From the NCBI RefSeq assembly GCF_900105615.1, contig NZ_LT630003.1, positions 2,728,001 through 2,792,000 on the forward strand: 64,000 nucleotides of DNA. The letters run 5' to 3'. Of the stretch, positions 1 to 8,862 are shown piece by piece (the stretch's first letter is position 1; every line of letters starts with the position of its first letter). The position numbers and the translations under genes are program-made. Under the pieces are notes generated by a model, which had not been told where the DNA came from, ran no database searches, and saw nothing but the letters and a program-made list of their open reading frames with translations. This DNA comes from Lacrimispora sphenoides JCM 1415 (GTDB taxonomy: Bacteria > Bacillota > Clostridia > Lachnospirales > Lachnospiraceae).

Positions 1-830
1 CCACCTAAAGCAACACCGGAAATTATGTAACGGGAAAGAAGCAGATAAACCACAATCAGGGGCAGCACCGTCAAAGCCAGCCCCATATAAACAGAGCCAT
101 ATTCTGTCTTATAAATATCCCCGCGAAGCAGGCTTACCATAATGGGCATGGTATACTTCTTCTGATCCGTCAAAAGCACCAGAGGGGTAAACAAGTTGTT
201 CCAGCTGGACACAAAGCAGAAGATCGCCTGTGTTGCAATGGCCGGTTTCATAATCGGCATAGCAATCCGGTTAAAGATATAGAACTCCCCTGCCCCATCA
301 ATGCGGGCAGCCTGAATGATTTCCAGTGACAAAGAAGGCAGCATATACTGCCTCATAAAGAACACCATAGCAGGAGAGGCAATAGCCGGTAATATGAGCA
401 TGAGGAAATTGTTCGTCATATGAATCCGGTAAACCATCTGGTAGAAACCGATCATCGTAATCTGGGCCGGAACCATCATAATTGCCATGATAAAGCTGAA
501 AAATGGTTTGCGGAATCTCCAGTTGTACACCACCAGCCCGTATGCGGTCATGTTGGAAAAATACACCGCACAAAGAGTTGCTCCTGTGGAAATGATAAGG
601 GAATTCAAAAAACCATTGGCAGGATTAAAACTTTTTCCCAACAAAATAGCTATATTCTTCATCATATAAGTAGAAGGAAGAAGCGAAATTGCGTGTTGCT
701 GTATCTGTACCGTAGAACGGGTGGCATTGATCACCATAATGTAAAACGGGGCAATGCTTAAAATTGCAAGGAAAATGCATACCACGTAAATAATGACTTT
801 CAATATCAATGAGCTGCGCTTTTTATTCAT
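1..830 (-). CDS. Sugar ABC transporter permease, MalG type (C-terminus cut by window edge)
   Basis: Inner-membrane permease of a carbohydrate ABC importer. The frame is open from the ATG at 830 to the left edge, about 276 residues, so only the last few residues and the stop are missing. Several hydrophobic segments are visible, and the loop QAARIDGAGEF is the EAA motif that contacts the ATPase. The start is supported by CGGAGG seven bases upstream and overlaps the end of the preceding permease gene by 8 bp, so the two are translationally coupled. With the next two genes it forms a binding protein-permease-permease operon; no ATPase is in the window. The sugar cannot be told from sequence. Confidence 0.9.
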   Translation of the reverse strand, partial: MNKKRSSLILKVIIYVVCIFLAILSIAPFYIMVINATRSTVQIQQHAISLLPSTYMMKNIAILLGKSFNPANGFLNSLIISTGATLCAVYFSNMTAYGLVVYNWRFRKPFFSFIMAIMMVPAQITMIGFYQMVYRIHMTNNFLMLILPAIASPAMVFFMRQYMLPSLSLEIIQAARIDGAGEFYIFNRIAMPIMKPAIATQAIFCFVSSWNNLFTPLVLLTDQKKYTMPIMVSLLRGDIYKTEYGSVYMGLALTVLPLIVVYLLLSRYIISGVALG

Positions 831-1806
831 GTGATTTCCTCCGTTCCTTCTGCATTTTCCTATATTCCCGTTCCTGCTGTTTGGTCAGCTTCTCCAATTC
901 TGCTTCGTCCTTATCCCTCATTGCAAAAAACAAAATTGCAGATGCAGCGCAAATGATCACAAACATGATCATACTGGCGGCGGAAGCCCGATTGTATAAG
1001 TAACTGCCGCTAAAGGCCTGATTATAGATAAATACGCTGGTGGTTAAAGTGGCATTGTCCGGTCCGCCAAGTAAAAACAGTTTCGGAATATCGAACATCT
1101 GTAAGCCACCGATCAAACTGGTCACCAATGTAAACAGCAGAATGGTCCTTAAGTTAGGAATCGTGATATAGAAAAAGGTCTGAATCCGGTTTGCCCCATC
1201 TACCTCTGCGGATTCAAAGATTTCAGGACTGATTCCCAGTACGCCGGATATCAAAATAATCATGGTATAGCCATACCACGTCCAGAACTGAATAAATGAT
1301 ACGCTTCCCCTTGCCACGGCTTTGTTGACCTGAAAATTAATTGGCTGGTCCGTAATCCCTAAGGTCATTAAAATATCATTGACCGGTCCCATGGGATAGC
1401 CGATAAGGGCGTTGAACAGAATGGCGACGGTAGCTGCAGTGATAATGTTTGGCATATAAAACAATACCTTAAACAGTCCTTTTCCTTTGATGTGATTCCG
1501 GTTATCCGTAAACCACGCCGTTAAAAGCAGGGCCAGACCTATCTGAGGGATAAAGTTGCATATCCACATGCCTAAAGTGTTCCGAAATGACTTCTGGAAC
1601 GAGGGATTTGCCAATATGTTCTTAAAGTTTAAAAATGGATCGTCCGCCAGAAAATGAAACTTTACCGTACCCAATCCTTTACAATCCGTAAATCCAATAA
1701 CAGTAGTAAAAATAATCGGATATAAAGTGAAAATAAGAAATGCAATGGTAAAGGGCAGACAGAATATGTATCCCCATTTCGCATAACCAGAATGTTTTCG
1801 TTTCAT
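823..1806 (-). CDS. Sugar ABC transporter permease, MalF type
   Basis: Second permease of the same carbohydrate importer, 327 residues from the ATG at 1806. An in-frame upstream ATG at 1872 would add 22 residues, but GGAGG lies just upstream of 1806 and the sequence from there (MKRKHSGYAKWGY) starts like this family. About six membrane segments are visible, and the EAA loop reads SAEVDGANRIQTFFYITIP. It sits 72 bp downstream of the binding-protein gene and overlaps the MalG-type gene by 8 bp. This is the usual heterodimeric permease pair of CUT1-type transporters. Confidence 0.9.
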   Translation of the reverse strand: MKRKHSGYAKWGYIFCLPFTIAFLIFTLYPIIFTTVIGFTDCKGLGTVKFHFLADDPFLNFKNILANPSFQKSFRNTLGMWICNFIPQIGLALLLTAWFTDNRNHIKGKGLFKVLFYMPNIITAATVAILFNALIGYPMGPVNDILMTLGITDQPINFQVNKAVARGSVSFIQFWTWYGYTMIILISGVLGISPEIFESAEVDGANRIQTFFYITIPNLRTILLFTLVTSLIGGLQMFDIPKLFLLGGPDNATLTTSVFIYNQAFSGSYLYNRASAASMIMFVIICAASAILFFAMRDKDEAELEKLTKQQEREYRKMQKERRKSHE

Positions 1807-1878
1807 GTAAGTTCCTCCATTCAACGCAATCGGGCGGACAAGAAGAAAGAGCCTCCCCTCCTGCCCGCTCAAAATTAT

Positions 1879-3306
1879 TTATTCAACGGTGATATCCAGA
1901 TTATCTGCTACCTGCTGTTTGAAATCCTTAATCGCCTGTTCTCTGCTCTTGTTTCCTGCGGTGTATTCCCGTACCTGATCTCTCCAATACATGTTAATGG
2001 TTTCATCGTACTGTGTCAGGTTCGTACCCTTTGCATACTTATTTGCCGGAACAAATACGTCAAACATATTCTGTCCGTTTAAGAAGTCAATGGAGCCGTC
2101 GGATTTGGCCATAACTGTACCGGAAGCTACGGTGTCCTTTGTTCCTGCATCATTCATAGTACCGTTTGCCCACATGTACTGCAAGCCGTTTTCGGAAGTT
2201 TCCAGGGTGATCCACTGGATAATATCACCAACCGCTTTTTTCACCTCAGAGTCTTTATTTGCCATTACCCATGTACCGCCCCAGAAAAAGCCGATAGGAG
2301 ATTCGCATACCGCCCAGTCACCAAAGGTTCCTTCTCCGATTTTTTCGCCGCCTGAGTTAGGAGCCATCACATAGTTGATCAGCCATGCCGGACCAAAGAA
2401 GCCTAAAACCGGTTTAGAGCCCTGGCCCTTCATGTCCGCAAACCAGGCATCCTGCCAGTCTCTGGTATCATTGTGAAGTCCTCCATCCATCAGCTTCTTA
2501 GACAGATCCAAAAACTCTTCCCGTTTCGGGTCAATATTCAGCTTGCCATCCACGATCCAGCCTGTATCAGAACTGTTTTCCACTGCGTGCCACAGATCAC
2601 CGTCACCGGATATGATCCCGTAGCCTTTGGCTTTTAAATCATTTGCAGCATTGAAAAATGAATCCCAGCTATTGCTTCCCGCTCCCAATTTAGCGCCGAC
2701 TTCCTTCGGATCATCGGTTCCCCAAGTATCCTTTGCAATGGAACGGCGATAGATAAATGCGCCGCCAGTCGCCTGGTATCCTAAGGCAACCAGCTTGCTA
2801 TCCTGATTGGATCCTATGTCCATGGTATACTTGGCGATATCCGCTTCCTTCACTTTTGCGGCAACGTCGATTCCCAGGTCCTCGTAGGGAGCCGCATATC
2901 GGCCGGCATCTCCCTGCGTGTATTTAAGTACAAATGCGGCTTCTGCACAATACAGATCCGGTGCATCGGTCCCGCCTGCCGCCAGTGCCTGATCCAGTGC
3001 CGGCTGATAAGCACCGTCCGTTGTGGCAATGATCGTAGGATTGATTTCATAATCAAAATCCGGATGCAATTCTTTGTATTTTTCGATCATTTTAGGCACT
3101 TCATCCGTAAATGCCCAGACATTGATCACCTTTTTTCCAGGTTCCGACGTTTCTGCCTTTTCCGTGGATTCGCTCTTTGCTGCCGTTTCTGTAGATTCGT
3201 TCTTTGCCCCCGTTTCCGCGGATCCGCTTTTTGCACCGCCGCTGCATCCCGATAGCACTCCTGCCAGCACAAACGCACCTGCCAGCATAATAAACCGTTT
3301 TTTCAT
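1879..3306 (-). CDS. Extracellular solute-binding lipoprotein of sugar ABC transporter
   Basis: Lipoprotein of 475 residues that captures the sugar outside the cell for the two permeases downstream. A signal peptide ends in the lipobox LSGC (Cys near residue 21), followed by a Ser/Glu/Lys-rich linker with repeated SESTE-like units to about residue 60. The remainder is family 1 solute-binding protein-like, with aromatic-rich stretches such as GFFGPAWLINYV. The start at 3306 has a strong GGAGG. Transcription probably starts from the promoter at 3371-3399, and this is the first gene of the operon. Confidence 0.9.
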   Translation of the reverse strand: MKKRFIMLAGAFVLAGVLSGCSGGAKSGSAETGAKNESTETAAKSESTEKAETSEPGKKVINVWAFTDEVPKMIEKYKELHPDFDYEINPTIIATTDGAYQPALDQALAAGGTDAPDLYCAEAAFVLKYTQGDAGRYAAPYEDLGIDVAAKVKEADIAKYTMDIGSNQDSKLVALGYQATGGAFIYRRSIAKDTWGTDDPKEVGAKLGAGSNSWDSFFNAANDLKAKGYGIISGDGDLWHAVENSSDTGWIVDGKLNIDPKREEFLDLSKKLMDGGLHNDTRDWQDAWFADMKGQGSKPVLGFFGPAWLINYVMAPNSGGEKIGEGTFGDWAVCESPIGFFWGGTWVMANKDSEVKKAVGDIIQWITLETSENGLQYMWANGTMNDAGTKDTVASGTVMAKSDGSIDFLNGQNMFDVFVPANKYAKGTNLTQYDETINMYWRDQVREYTAGNKSREQAIKDFKQQVADNLDITVE

Positions 3307-3370
3307 GTTTATTCCTCCTCCTTTTCATAATCTGCAAAAAACTTTCTGTGTTGACTTGTAAATTCAGTGT

Positions 3371-3399
3371 ATCATACAAGATGTCTTTTCGCCTTACAA
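3371..3399 (-). promoter_or_regulatory. Probable sigma-A promoter of the sugar ABC operon
   Basis: On the minus strand, TTGTAA (3394-3399) and TATGAT (3371-3376) are separated by 17 bp, about 65 bp upstream of the binding-protein start. The 382-bp gap 3307-3688 otherwise holds AT-rich sequence and the terminator of the CBS gene; no clear catabolite-repression operator was seen. Confidence 0.65.
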
Positions 3400-3640
3400 A
3401 TCTTGCTTTTCAATGTACAGAAATTGCTTTTTAGCATGAAATTATTGTTTTAGTTTATGGAGGTATTTTTTTATCCAATGTAATTTTTTGTGTATTTATA
3501 ATTATTAATCTCTATTTTTATTACTTTCTATATTTATTTTGTCCTTAAGGTTCTTATTTTTTACTTTTTTCTTATAGCAAGAAATGCGATGAATTTCAAT
3601 AGATTTCAAAATTCGAGGATTCGAAAGGTATTTTTAAATT

Positions 3641-3685
3641 AAAAAAAGCACTTTCTGCCGGAATTTGGCGGAAAATGCTTTTTTG
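3641..3685 (-). terminator. Intrinsic terminator of the CBS-domain gene
   Basis: Just past the CBS gene stop the minus strand forms a stem from AAAAAAGCATTTTCCGCC and its imperfect complement, followed by a run of seven T. The facing arm is A-rich, so it may work in both directions. Confidence 0.8.
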
Positions 3686-3688
3686 TTT

Positions 3689-4135
3689 TTATTGAATAGC
3701 TGCAGTCTGACAGTTTGTCACCGGCTGCTGCACCTCCAGGGACTTGTTATAAAAATAACGAATGACATCCTTGCGGGTAATGATCCCGATAAAATTCTTT
3801 TGGTCATCTACAACAGGCACAAAATTTTGGTTTAATGCCTTATCGATCAAATCTTCCATATTGGAATCCGCATATACGGGACGGTTATCTGACCTTCTGT
3901 CAAGGGCCGCCACCGTTACCTGCTCCGCTTCCTTTAAGTTAAGATTGAATTTGTTCTTGATTCCCCAAAGCATGTCCCCTTCCGTGATTGTTCCTACATA
4001 TTTTCCCCGTCTGTTTATAACGGGCACTGCAGAGTATTTGTGATACTCCATCTTCTCTAGCGCCTGGCGCAGAGAATCATCCTCAAAAATATAAGCCACC
4101 TCATTCTTAGGTGTTAAAAAAAATAAAATGTTCAT
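3689..4135 (-). CDS. Tandem CBS-domain protein
   Basis: Protein of 148 residues made of two CBS domains (about 7-60 and 80-135), a module that usually binds adenine nucleotides and regulates a partner; no catalytic domain is fused. The longer open frame starts upstream, but ATG 4135 is preferred: GGGGAG lies seven bases before it and the protein then starts MNILFFLTPK, as in related clostridial proteins as I recall them. Its ribosome-binding site is part of a predicted stem (see the leader at 4136-4247), suggesting translational control. The gene is monocistronic, with its own terminator. The physiological role is unknown. Confidence 0.85.
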   Translation of the reverse strand: MNILFFLTPKNEVAYIFEDDSLRQALEKMEYHKYSAVPVINRRGKYVGTITEGDMLWGIKNKFNLNLKEAEQVTVAALDRRSDNRPVYADSNMEDLIDKALNQNFVPVVDDQKNFIGIITRKDVIRYFYNKSLEVQQPVTNCQTAAIQ

Positions 4136-4247
4136 AGCCACACTCCCCGTTGATTCTCGTGAAGGCAACAAGCCAAGGTCAAGCGAACCTGACTTTGGCG
4201 GCTGCCCACGGGGTCAAATATTCCACAGTTTGCTGCGGGTATTTGAC
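4136..4247 (-). promoter_or_regulatory. Structured 5' leader of the CBS gene that can mask its ribosome-binding site
   Basis: Read on the minus strand. An upstream hairpin pairs GTCAAATA (4240-4247) with TATTTGAC (4213-4220), extended by CCGCAG/CTGTGG around a CAAA loop. A nested element follows: P1 pairs 4208-4213 with 4145-4150 (CCCCGT/ACGGGG), P2 pairs 4201-4206 with 4164-4169, and P3 is an 11-bp stem with one mismatch closed by TTCG (4173-4198). The P1 3' strand contains the GGGG of the Shine-Dalgarno sequence, so folding would block ribosome access. It matches no riboswitch class I can name. Confidence 0.55.
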
Positions 4248-4339
4248 TGATCGGTTATAGTATAGCAGATGACTCTTAATCACGTATGAACATTTTATTA
4301 TTTTTTTATAACTTTTTCCTGAGATTTCCTCTTTTCGGC

Positions 4340-5095
4340 TTACTGCATTTGATCAAGGGGATCAATAGCCTTATCATTATGAGTCAATTCAAAGTATACG
4401 TTGGCGCCTTCCACGGAATAATATTTGGTAGGCTCGGCTACATAGCCTAAGACCTGACCTTCTTTGATATATTCATTTTCTACAACTTGCAGCTCTTTTA
4501 ACTGTCCGCAGATAGCTGTATAATTGTTGCCCATATTTAAGACAACGTAGCTTCCGATTTCTTCATTGGAGCCGACTTTTTCAACTTTTGCATTGGCAGG
4601 AGCCACAACAGGAGTACTTACATCTCCCTGGATCACAAGCCCTGGATTGCATTTATACTGGTCCAGAGTCGGAAAATAGATTGTGGTGTCCATGCTGTAG
4701 TCTAAAATGACATTTCCGCGTACTGGCCAGGTCATTCTGGTTGCATCATTAAAATTAAGTACCAGAGACGTTGCCGCGCTTTTGTCTGTTCCGGTCTTTA
4801 CTGCCGGAGCCTGTGTTTCCTGAGCTGCAGAGGCTTTATTGGAATCAGCCACCTGCATTTCCTCTTCCATCGTTGCATTGGAGTCTCCTGCAACTGCCAC
4901 TTGTGTTTCTTGGGGGACTGATTCTTCAACAATCATATTGCTCTGATCCGGTACTTGCAGATAAGGGCTTTCTCCTCCACCATTTCCTCTTTGAATGGTA
5001 ATTACTCCTGCTGCAGCTACTATAGTCAGCAGGCCTAGAACCAACAGGACAAGGAATACTTTATCCTTGAACAATTGACTTATTTTCTCCTTCAC
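4340..5095 (-). CDS. spoIIQ: SpoIIQ-like sporulation protein (degenerate LytM/M23 domain)
   Basis: Forespore membrane protein of the SpoIIQ type, which contacts SpoIIIAH across the intermembrane space during engulfment. The GTG at 5095 is chosen as start because GAGGTGAT precedes it; this gives 251 residues with one membrane segment (about 12-32), a Gln/Glu/Thr-rich linker and a C-terminal LytM-like domain. The usual zinc ligands are absent: the HxxxD region reads PGLVIQGD and the HxH region reads AICGQL, so peptidase activity is unlikely, as in Bacillus SpoIIQ. It lies 271 bp downstream of spoIID, the familiar order. A sigma-F promoter is expected in that gap but none is convincing. Confidence 0.8.
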   Translation of the reverse strand: MKEKISQLFKDKVFLVLLVLGLLTIVAAAGVITIQRGNGGGESPYLQVPDQSNMIVEESVPQETQVAVAGDSNATMEEEMQVADSNKASAAQETQAPAVKTGTDKSAATSLVLNFNDATRMTWPVRGNVILDYSMDTTIYFPTLDQYKCNPGLVIQGDVSTPVVAPANAKVEKVGSNEEIGSYVVLNMGNNYTAICGQLKELQVVENEYIKEGQVLGYVAEPTKYYSVEGANVYFELTHNDKAIDPLDQMQ

Positions 5096-5366
5096 GTTTA
5101 TCACCTCGATAATATTCTTACCAAGAGTGAAAGAGTTATTCAGAAATAAAAGAAAAATTTTCAAATATGTTGTAGTGATACTGTACCCCCTGCAACTACA
5201 GTGCTCATTACAAATATTATCCAATAAATTTCATAATTCCAACTGCTGCCACAGTGTTGTTATTGTTTCCATGCATCTGGAATATGTTTCCATTCCGCAG
5301 CTGGCATAACGATTATTGCAAATGTGAGGAGCCCCCCAGGCACACGAAAGATAGAATACCTATTAT

Positions 5367-6287
5367 TTATTCGGAATTTAAAGCAATATTTTTATAAAAA
5401 TAAGGAAGAATTTGTTCCGCCGTCCAGCCTTCCTCTGCTTTGCACCTGGCTCCAAACTGGCTCATGCCATATCCGTGCCCAATTCCCTGGCAGACCACCC
5501 GGATTCCCTCTTCATATTCTTCAAAACGAAAGGCTGCGGAAGGAAGTCCCAGAACCCGCTGAATTTCCTCTCCCGTATATACCTTGGTACCAATCTGGAT
5601 CTGCCCCACATATCCCCCCTCATCCCGGAGTACGATCTGGATGCTTCCCGGAATCTGATCTGCCTTCACAGGTACGCCGCCGGAAATCTGATTGATTTTT
5701 TCCGCAAAATCTTCTTTTTTATATGCAGCCATAGTGAGAAAACCTTCCGCTTCCACATCCCTGGAACATGCAACCTCCTGCAAATACGGATGGTTTTCAT
5801 CTCCTGCTCTGGTCTTTCCGGTGCTTGCCCGGTGGAATAAGGGATCGATCAGCTTCCCTTCATACATCATGACCATCGACCTGGTAGACCGGACTGCGTT
5901 TTCCACTGCCTGATAGCTGGCAACAAAGGATTCGCTTCCCCACAGCTTTTCCATCTGCTGTTCCTCCAGATACTCCATGTGAAGTTCCGATTCTTTCACT
6001 TCATTTTGCCCGTTCATTTTTCCGTAGATGTATGTCCGGGCAATGATCGCCTGGGCCCTTAAAGCCTCCCTGCCATAATCGGCCGGCATCTGCTTAGCCA
6101 CCACGCCGGGAAGATATTCTTCCACATCCATATAGGATTCTCCGCTTTTCCGGTCCAGAATGATCTTCTTACCGCTGGTGATCATGGGGAACTCCTTCTT
6201 CTCCTCGATCTTTCCCGTCCATGCCATGGTAATTATGTATGGAAACAACAGCGCAAGAATACACGCCATAACCGCTTTTTTTATCAT
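5367..6287 (-). CDS. spoIID: Stage II sporulation protein D, peptidoglycan lytic transglycosylase
   Basis: SpoIID of 306 residues, the engulfment enzyme that cleaves glycan strands. An N-terminal membrane anchor (about 5-24) is followed by the SpoIID/LytB domain. The conserved stretch MPADYGREALRAQAIIARTY carries the Glu known as catalytic in the family, and GHGYGMSQFGA is the conserved C-terminal motif. The start at 6287 has GGTGGT upstream. The neighbour downstream is spoIIQ on the same strand, supporting both assignments. Length agrees with clostridial homologues, and nothing is missing. Confidence 0.93.
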   Translation of the reverse strand: MIKKAVMACILALLFPYIITMAWTGKIEEKKEFPMITSGKKIILDRKSGESYMDVEEYLPGVVAKQMPADYGREALRAQAIIARTYIYGKMNGQNEVKESELHMEYLEEQQMEKLWGSESFVASYQAVENAVRSTRSMVMMYEGKLIDPLFHRASTGKTRAGDENHPYLQEVACSRDVEAEGFLTMAAYKKEDFAEKINQISGGVPVKADQIPGSIQIVLRDEGGYVGQIQIGTKVYTGEEIQRVLGLPSAAFRFEEYEEGIRVVCQGIGHGYGMSQFGARCKAEEGWTAEQILPYFYKNIALNSE

Positions 6288-6335
6288 TCCGAATCACCAC
6301 CCTTTCCATCTTCCTGTCCCCTTGTTCAATATATG

Positions 6336-6373
6336 CAAAAAAACGCCCCGGAATCACTTCCGGAACGTTTTTA
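6336..6373 (-). terminator. Intrinsic terminator of glgP
   Basis: Minus strand: AAACG-TT-CCGGAA, loop GTGA, TTCCGG-GG-CGTTT, then a run of T, starting six bases after the glgP stop. Nearly symmetrical, so possibly bidirectional. Confidence 0.85.
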
Positions 6374-6378
6374 CAATC

Positions 6379-8841
6379 TTATGCTTCTTCCAGCTCTACC
6401 TTTACCTTCTCTAAGTGCCAGATATCCTTTACATATTCTTCGATGGTTCGGTCTGAGGTAAACTTGCCGCTGTTTGCAACATTTAATATGGCAGCCTTCG
6501 CCCACCACGCTTCATCCCGGTACGCCTGGTCGATCCGGCGCTGAGCTTCTGCATAGGATGGGAAATCCTTTAAAATAAAGTACGTGTCCGCACGGTCACT
6601 GCTCTGTGTATTTAATAAGGAATTATAAATATCGCGGAACAGTTCCGGGTTCTGGGGAGAATAATAGCCGTTGATCAACTGCATCAGCACCCTGCGTATC
6701 TCGTAGTTGTTGTTGAAAATCTCCATGGGATTATATCCGCCCTCGTTCTCATAGCGGATCACCTCGTCGGAGGACATACCGAAGATAAAGGCGTTCTCCG
6801 CTCCCACTTCCTCTACGATTTCCACATTGGCGCCATCCATGGTTCCAAGGGTCAGGGCTCCGTTTAACATGAATTTCATATTTCCGGTACCGGAGGCCTC
6901 CTTGCTTGCCGTGGATATCTGTTCACTTACATCTGCCGTAGCAAAGATGATTTCTGCATTGGAAACCTTATAGTCCTCAATGAACACAACCTTGATCTTA
7001 CCGCCGATGCTTCTGTCGTTATTAATCACATCAGCCACCGCGTTGATCAGCTTAATAGTCAGCTTTGCACGCTCATAGCCTGCCGCAGCCTTTGCGCCGA
7101 ACAAAAAGGTCCTGGGAACCATATCAAGGTTTGGGTTATCCTTTAGCTGATTGTACAAATACATCACGTGCAGGATGTTCATAAGCTGCCGCTTGTATTC
7201 GTGGAGGCGCTTTACCTGAACATCAAACATGGATCTGGGATCCACTTCAATGCCGTTATGCTCTTTAATATATTTTGCCAGGCGCACCTTGTTCTGGTAT
7301 TTGATGTCCATAAACTCCTGCCGGCACCTGGGGTCATCGGCATAGATTGCCAGACGGTGTATATGAGGCAGATTGGTGATCCAGTCGTTTCCGATCTTTC
7401 TTGTCACCCATTCGGCCAAAAGGGGATTTCCATGCAGAAGGAACCGCCTCTGGGTGATGCCGTTTGTCTTGTTGTTGAATTTCTCCGGCATCATCTGATA
7501 GAAGTCTTTCAGCTCCTGGTTCTTTAAAATTTCTGTATGAAGTCTGGCAACACCATTTACCGAGAAGCCTCCCACAATGGCCAGATTGGCCATGCGGACC
7601 TGACCATCGTAAACGATGGACATTTTCCGAAGCTTTTCCTGGCTGCCCGGATACATCTCCATGATTTTCTGCTGGAATCTCCGGTTTATCTCTTCTACGA
7701 TCTGATAGATTCTGGGAAGCAGTCTGGAAAACAGCTCAATGGGCCATTTTTCCAAAGCTTCCGACATAATGGTATGGTTGGTATAGGCGCAGGTCTTTGT
7801 CGTGATTTCCCATGCTTCATCCCAGCTTAAGCTGTAATCATCAAGAAGGATTCTCATAAGCTCCGGGACTGCCACGGTGGGATGGGTATCATTCAGCTGG
7901 AAAACTGTCTTTTCGAAGAACTTATGTATATCTTCATGTTTTTCCATGTACTTCATAACCGCCCTCTGTACACTGGCGGAAATAAAGAAGTACTGCTGTT
8001 TCAAACGGAGTTCTTTTCCTGCATAATGGTTGTCATTGGGATAAAGGACCTCTACGATGGTCTTCGCCAGATTTTCCTGTTCCACCGCCTTCTGGTAATC
8101 GCCCCTGTCAAAGGAATCCAGACTGAAGGTATTGATGGCCTGGGCGTCCCAGATCCTTAAGGTGTTCACTACATTGTTTCCATATCCTACAATGGGCATA
8201 TCATAGGGAACTGCCAGGACAGACTGATATCCCTCCTGGATAAAGCGTTCCCTTCCATTTTCCCTTATGGTATTGACATAGCCTCCGAACTTTACCTCAG
8301 TGGCATATTCGGCGCGGCGCAGCTCAAACGGATAGCCGTTTTTCAGCCAGTCGTCAGGAACTTCTACCTGAAATCCGCCTTCTATTTTCTGTTTGAACAT
8401 GCCGTACCGGTATCGGATGCCGCAGCCATAAGCCGGATACCCGAGGGTTGCCAGGGAATCCAGGAAGCAGGCTGCAAGACGGCCCAGCCCCCCGTTTCCA
8501 AGAGCCGGATCCGGCTCCTGGTCCTCTATGGTGTTTAAATCAAAGCCCAGTTCTTCAAGAACTTCCTTTACTTCCGGCTGAGCCATAATGCTTATGATGT
8601 TATTGCCCAGAGCGCGGCCCATAAGGAATTCCATTGACAGATAATAAAGGGTTTTTACATCCTGATCTTCATATGCCTTATGGGTTGCGATCCATTCATC
8701 TATGATAACATCTTTTACTGCATAGGCCACTGCCTGGTACATCTGCTCCGGAGTAGCCTCATCAACCGTCTTGCGGAATACATTCTTCATGTTAAACAGA
8801 ACACTTTTCTTAAAGATCTCCTTATCAAATCCCATACTCAT
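6379..8841 (-). CDS. glgP: Glycogen/starch phosphorylase
   Basis: PLP-dependent phosphorylase of 820 residues that releases glucose 1-phosphate from glycogen or maltodextrin in the cytoplasm. The family signature EASGTGNMKFMLNGA, with the PLP-binding Lys, lies near residue 660; other conserved blocks include NGGLGRLAACFLDSLATLG and QLNDTHPTVAVPELMR. Full length for the family. Two nearby ATG codons exist; the first, 8841, has AGGAGG nine bases upstream. The gene starts 21 bp after the ileS stop with no terminator between, so it probably reads through from the T-box-controlled ileS transcript. No other glycogen gene is nearby. Confidence 0.95.
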   Translation of the reverse strand: MSMGFDKEIFKKSVLFNMKNVFRKTVDEATPEQMYQAVAYAVKDVIIDEWIATHKAYEDQDVKTLYYLSMEFLMGRALGNNIISIMAQPEVKEVLEELGFDLNTIEDQEPDPALGNGGLGRLAACFLDSLATLGYPAYGCGIRYRYGMFKQKIEGGFQVEVPDDWLKNGYPFELRRAEYATEVKFGGYVNTIRENGRERFIQEGYQSVLAVPYDMPIVGYGNNVVNTLRIWDAQAINTFSLDSFDRGDYQKAVEQENLAKTIVEVLYPNDNHYAGKELRLKQQYFFISASVQRAVMKYMEKHEDIHKFFEKTVFQLNDTHPTVAVPELMRILLDDYSLSWDEAWEITTKTCAYTNHTIMSEALEKWPIELFSRLLPRIYQIVEEINRRFQQKIMEMYPGSQEKLRKMSIVYDGQVRMANLAIVGGFSVNGVARLHTEILKNQELKDFYQMMPEKFNNKTNGITQRRFLLHGNPLLAEWVTRKIGNDWITNLPHIHRLAIYADDPRCRQEFMDIKYQNKVRLAKYIKEHNGIEVDPRSMFDVQVKRLHEYKRQLMNILHVMYLYNQLKDNPNLDMVPRTFLFGAKAAAGYERAKLTIKLINAVADVINNDRSIGGKIKVVFIEDYKVSNAEIIFATADVSEQISTASKEASGTGNMKFMLNGALTLGTMDGANVEIVEEVGAENAFIFGMSSDEVIRYENEGGYNPMEIFNNNYEIRRVLMQLINGYYSPQNPELFRDIYNSLLNTQSSDRADTYFILKDFPSYAEAQRRIDQAYRDEAWWAKAAILNVANSGKFTSDRTIEEYVKDIWHLEKVKVELEEA

Positions 8842-8862
8842 TCTACAAGGCCTCCTAACCGT

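Noticed and set aside
4136..4247. c-di-AMP (ydaO) or cobalamin riboswitch in front of the CBS gene
   Set aside because: The conserved core sequences of these classes are absent; only the general arrangement is riboswitch-like.
5096..5366. Sigma-F/sigma-G promoter upstream of spoIIQ (GCATG with a GGCAGCAGTT-like minus-10)
   Set aside because: Only a weak match to the consensus; a promoter is expected there biologically but the sequence does not decide it.
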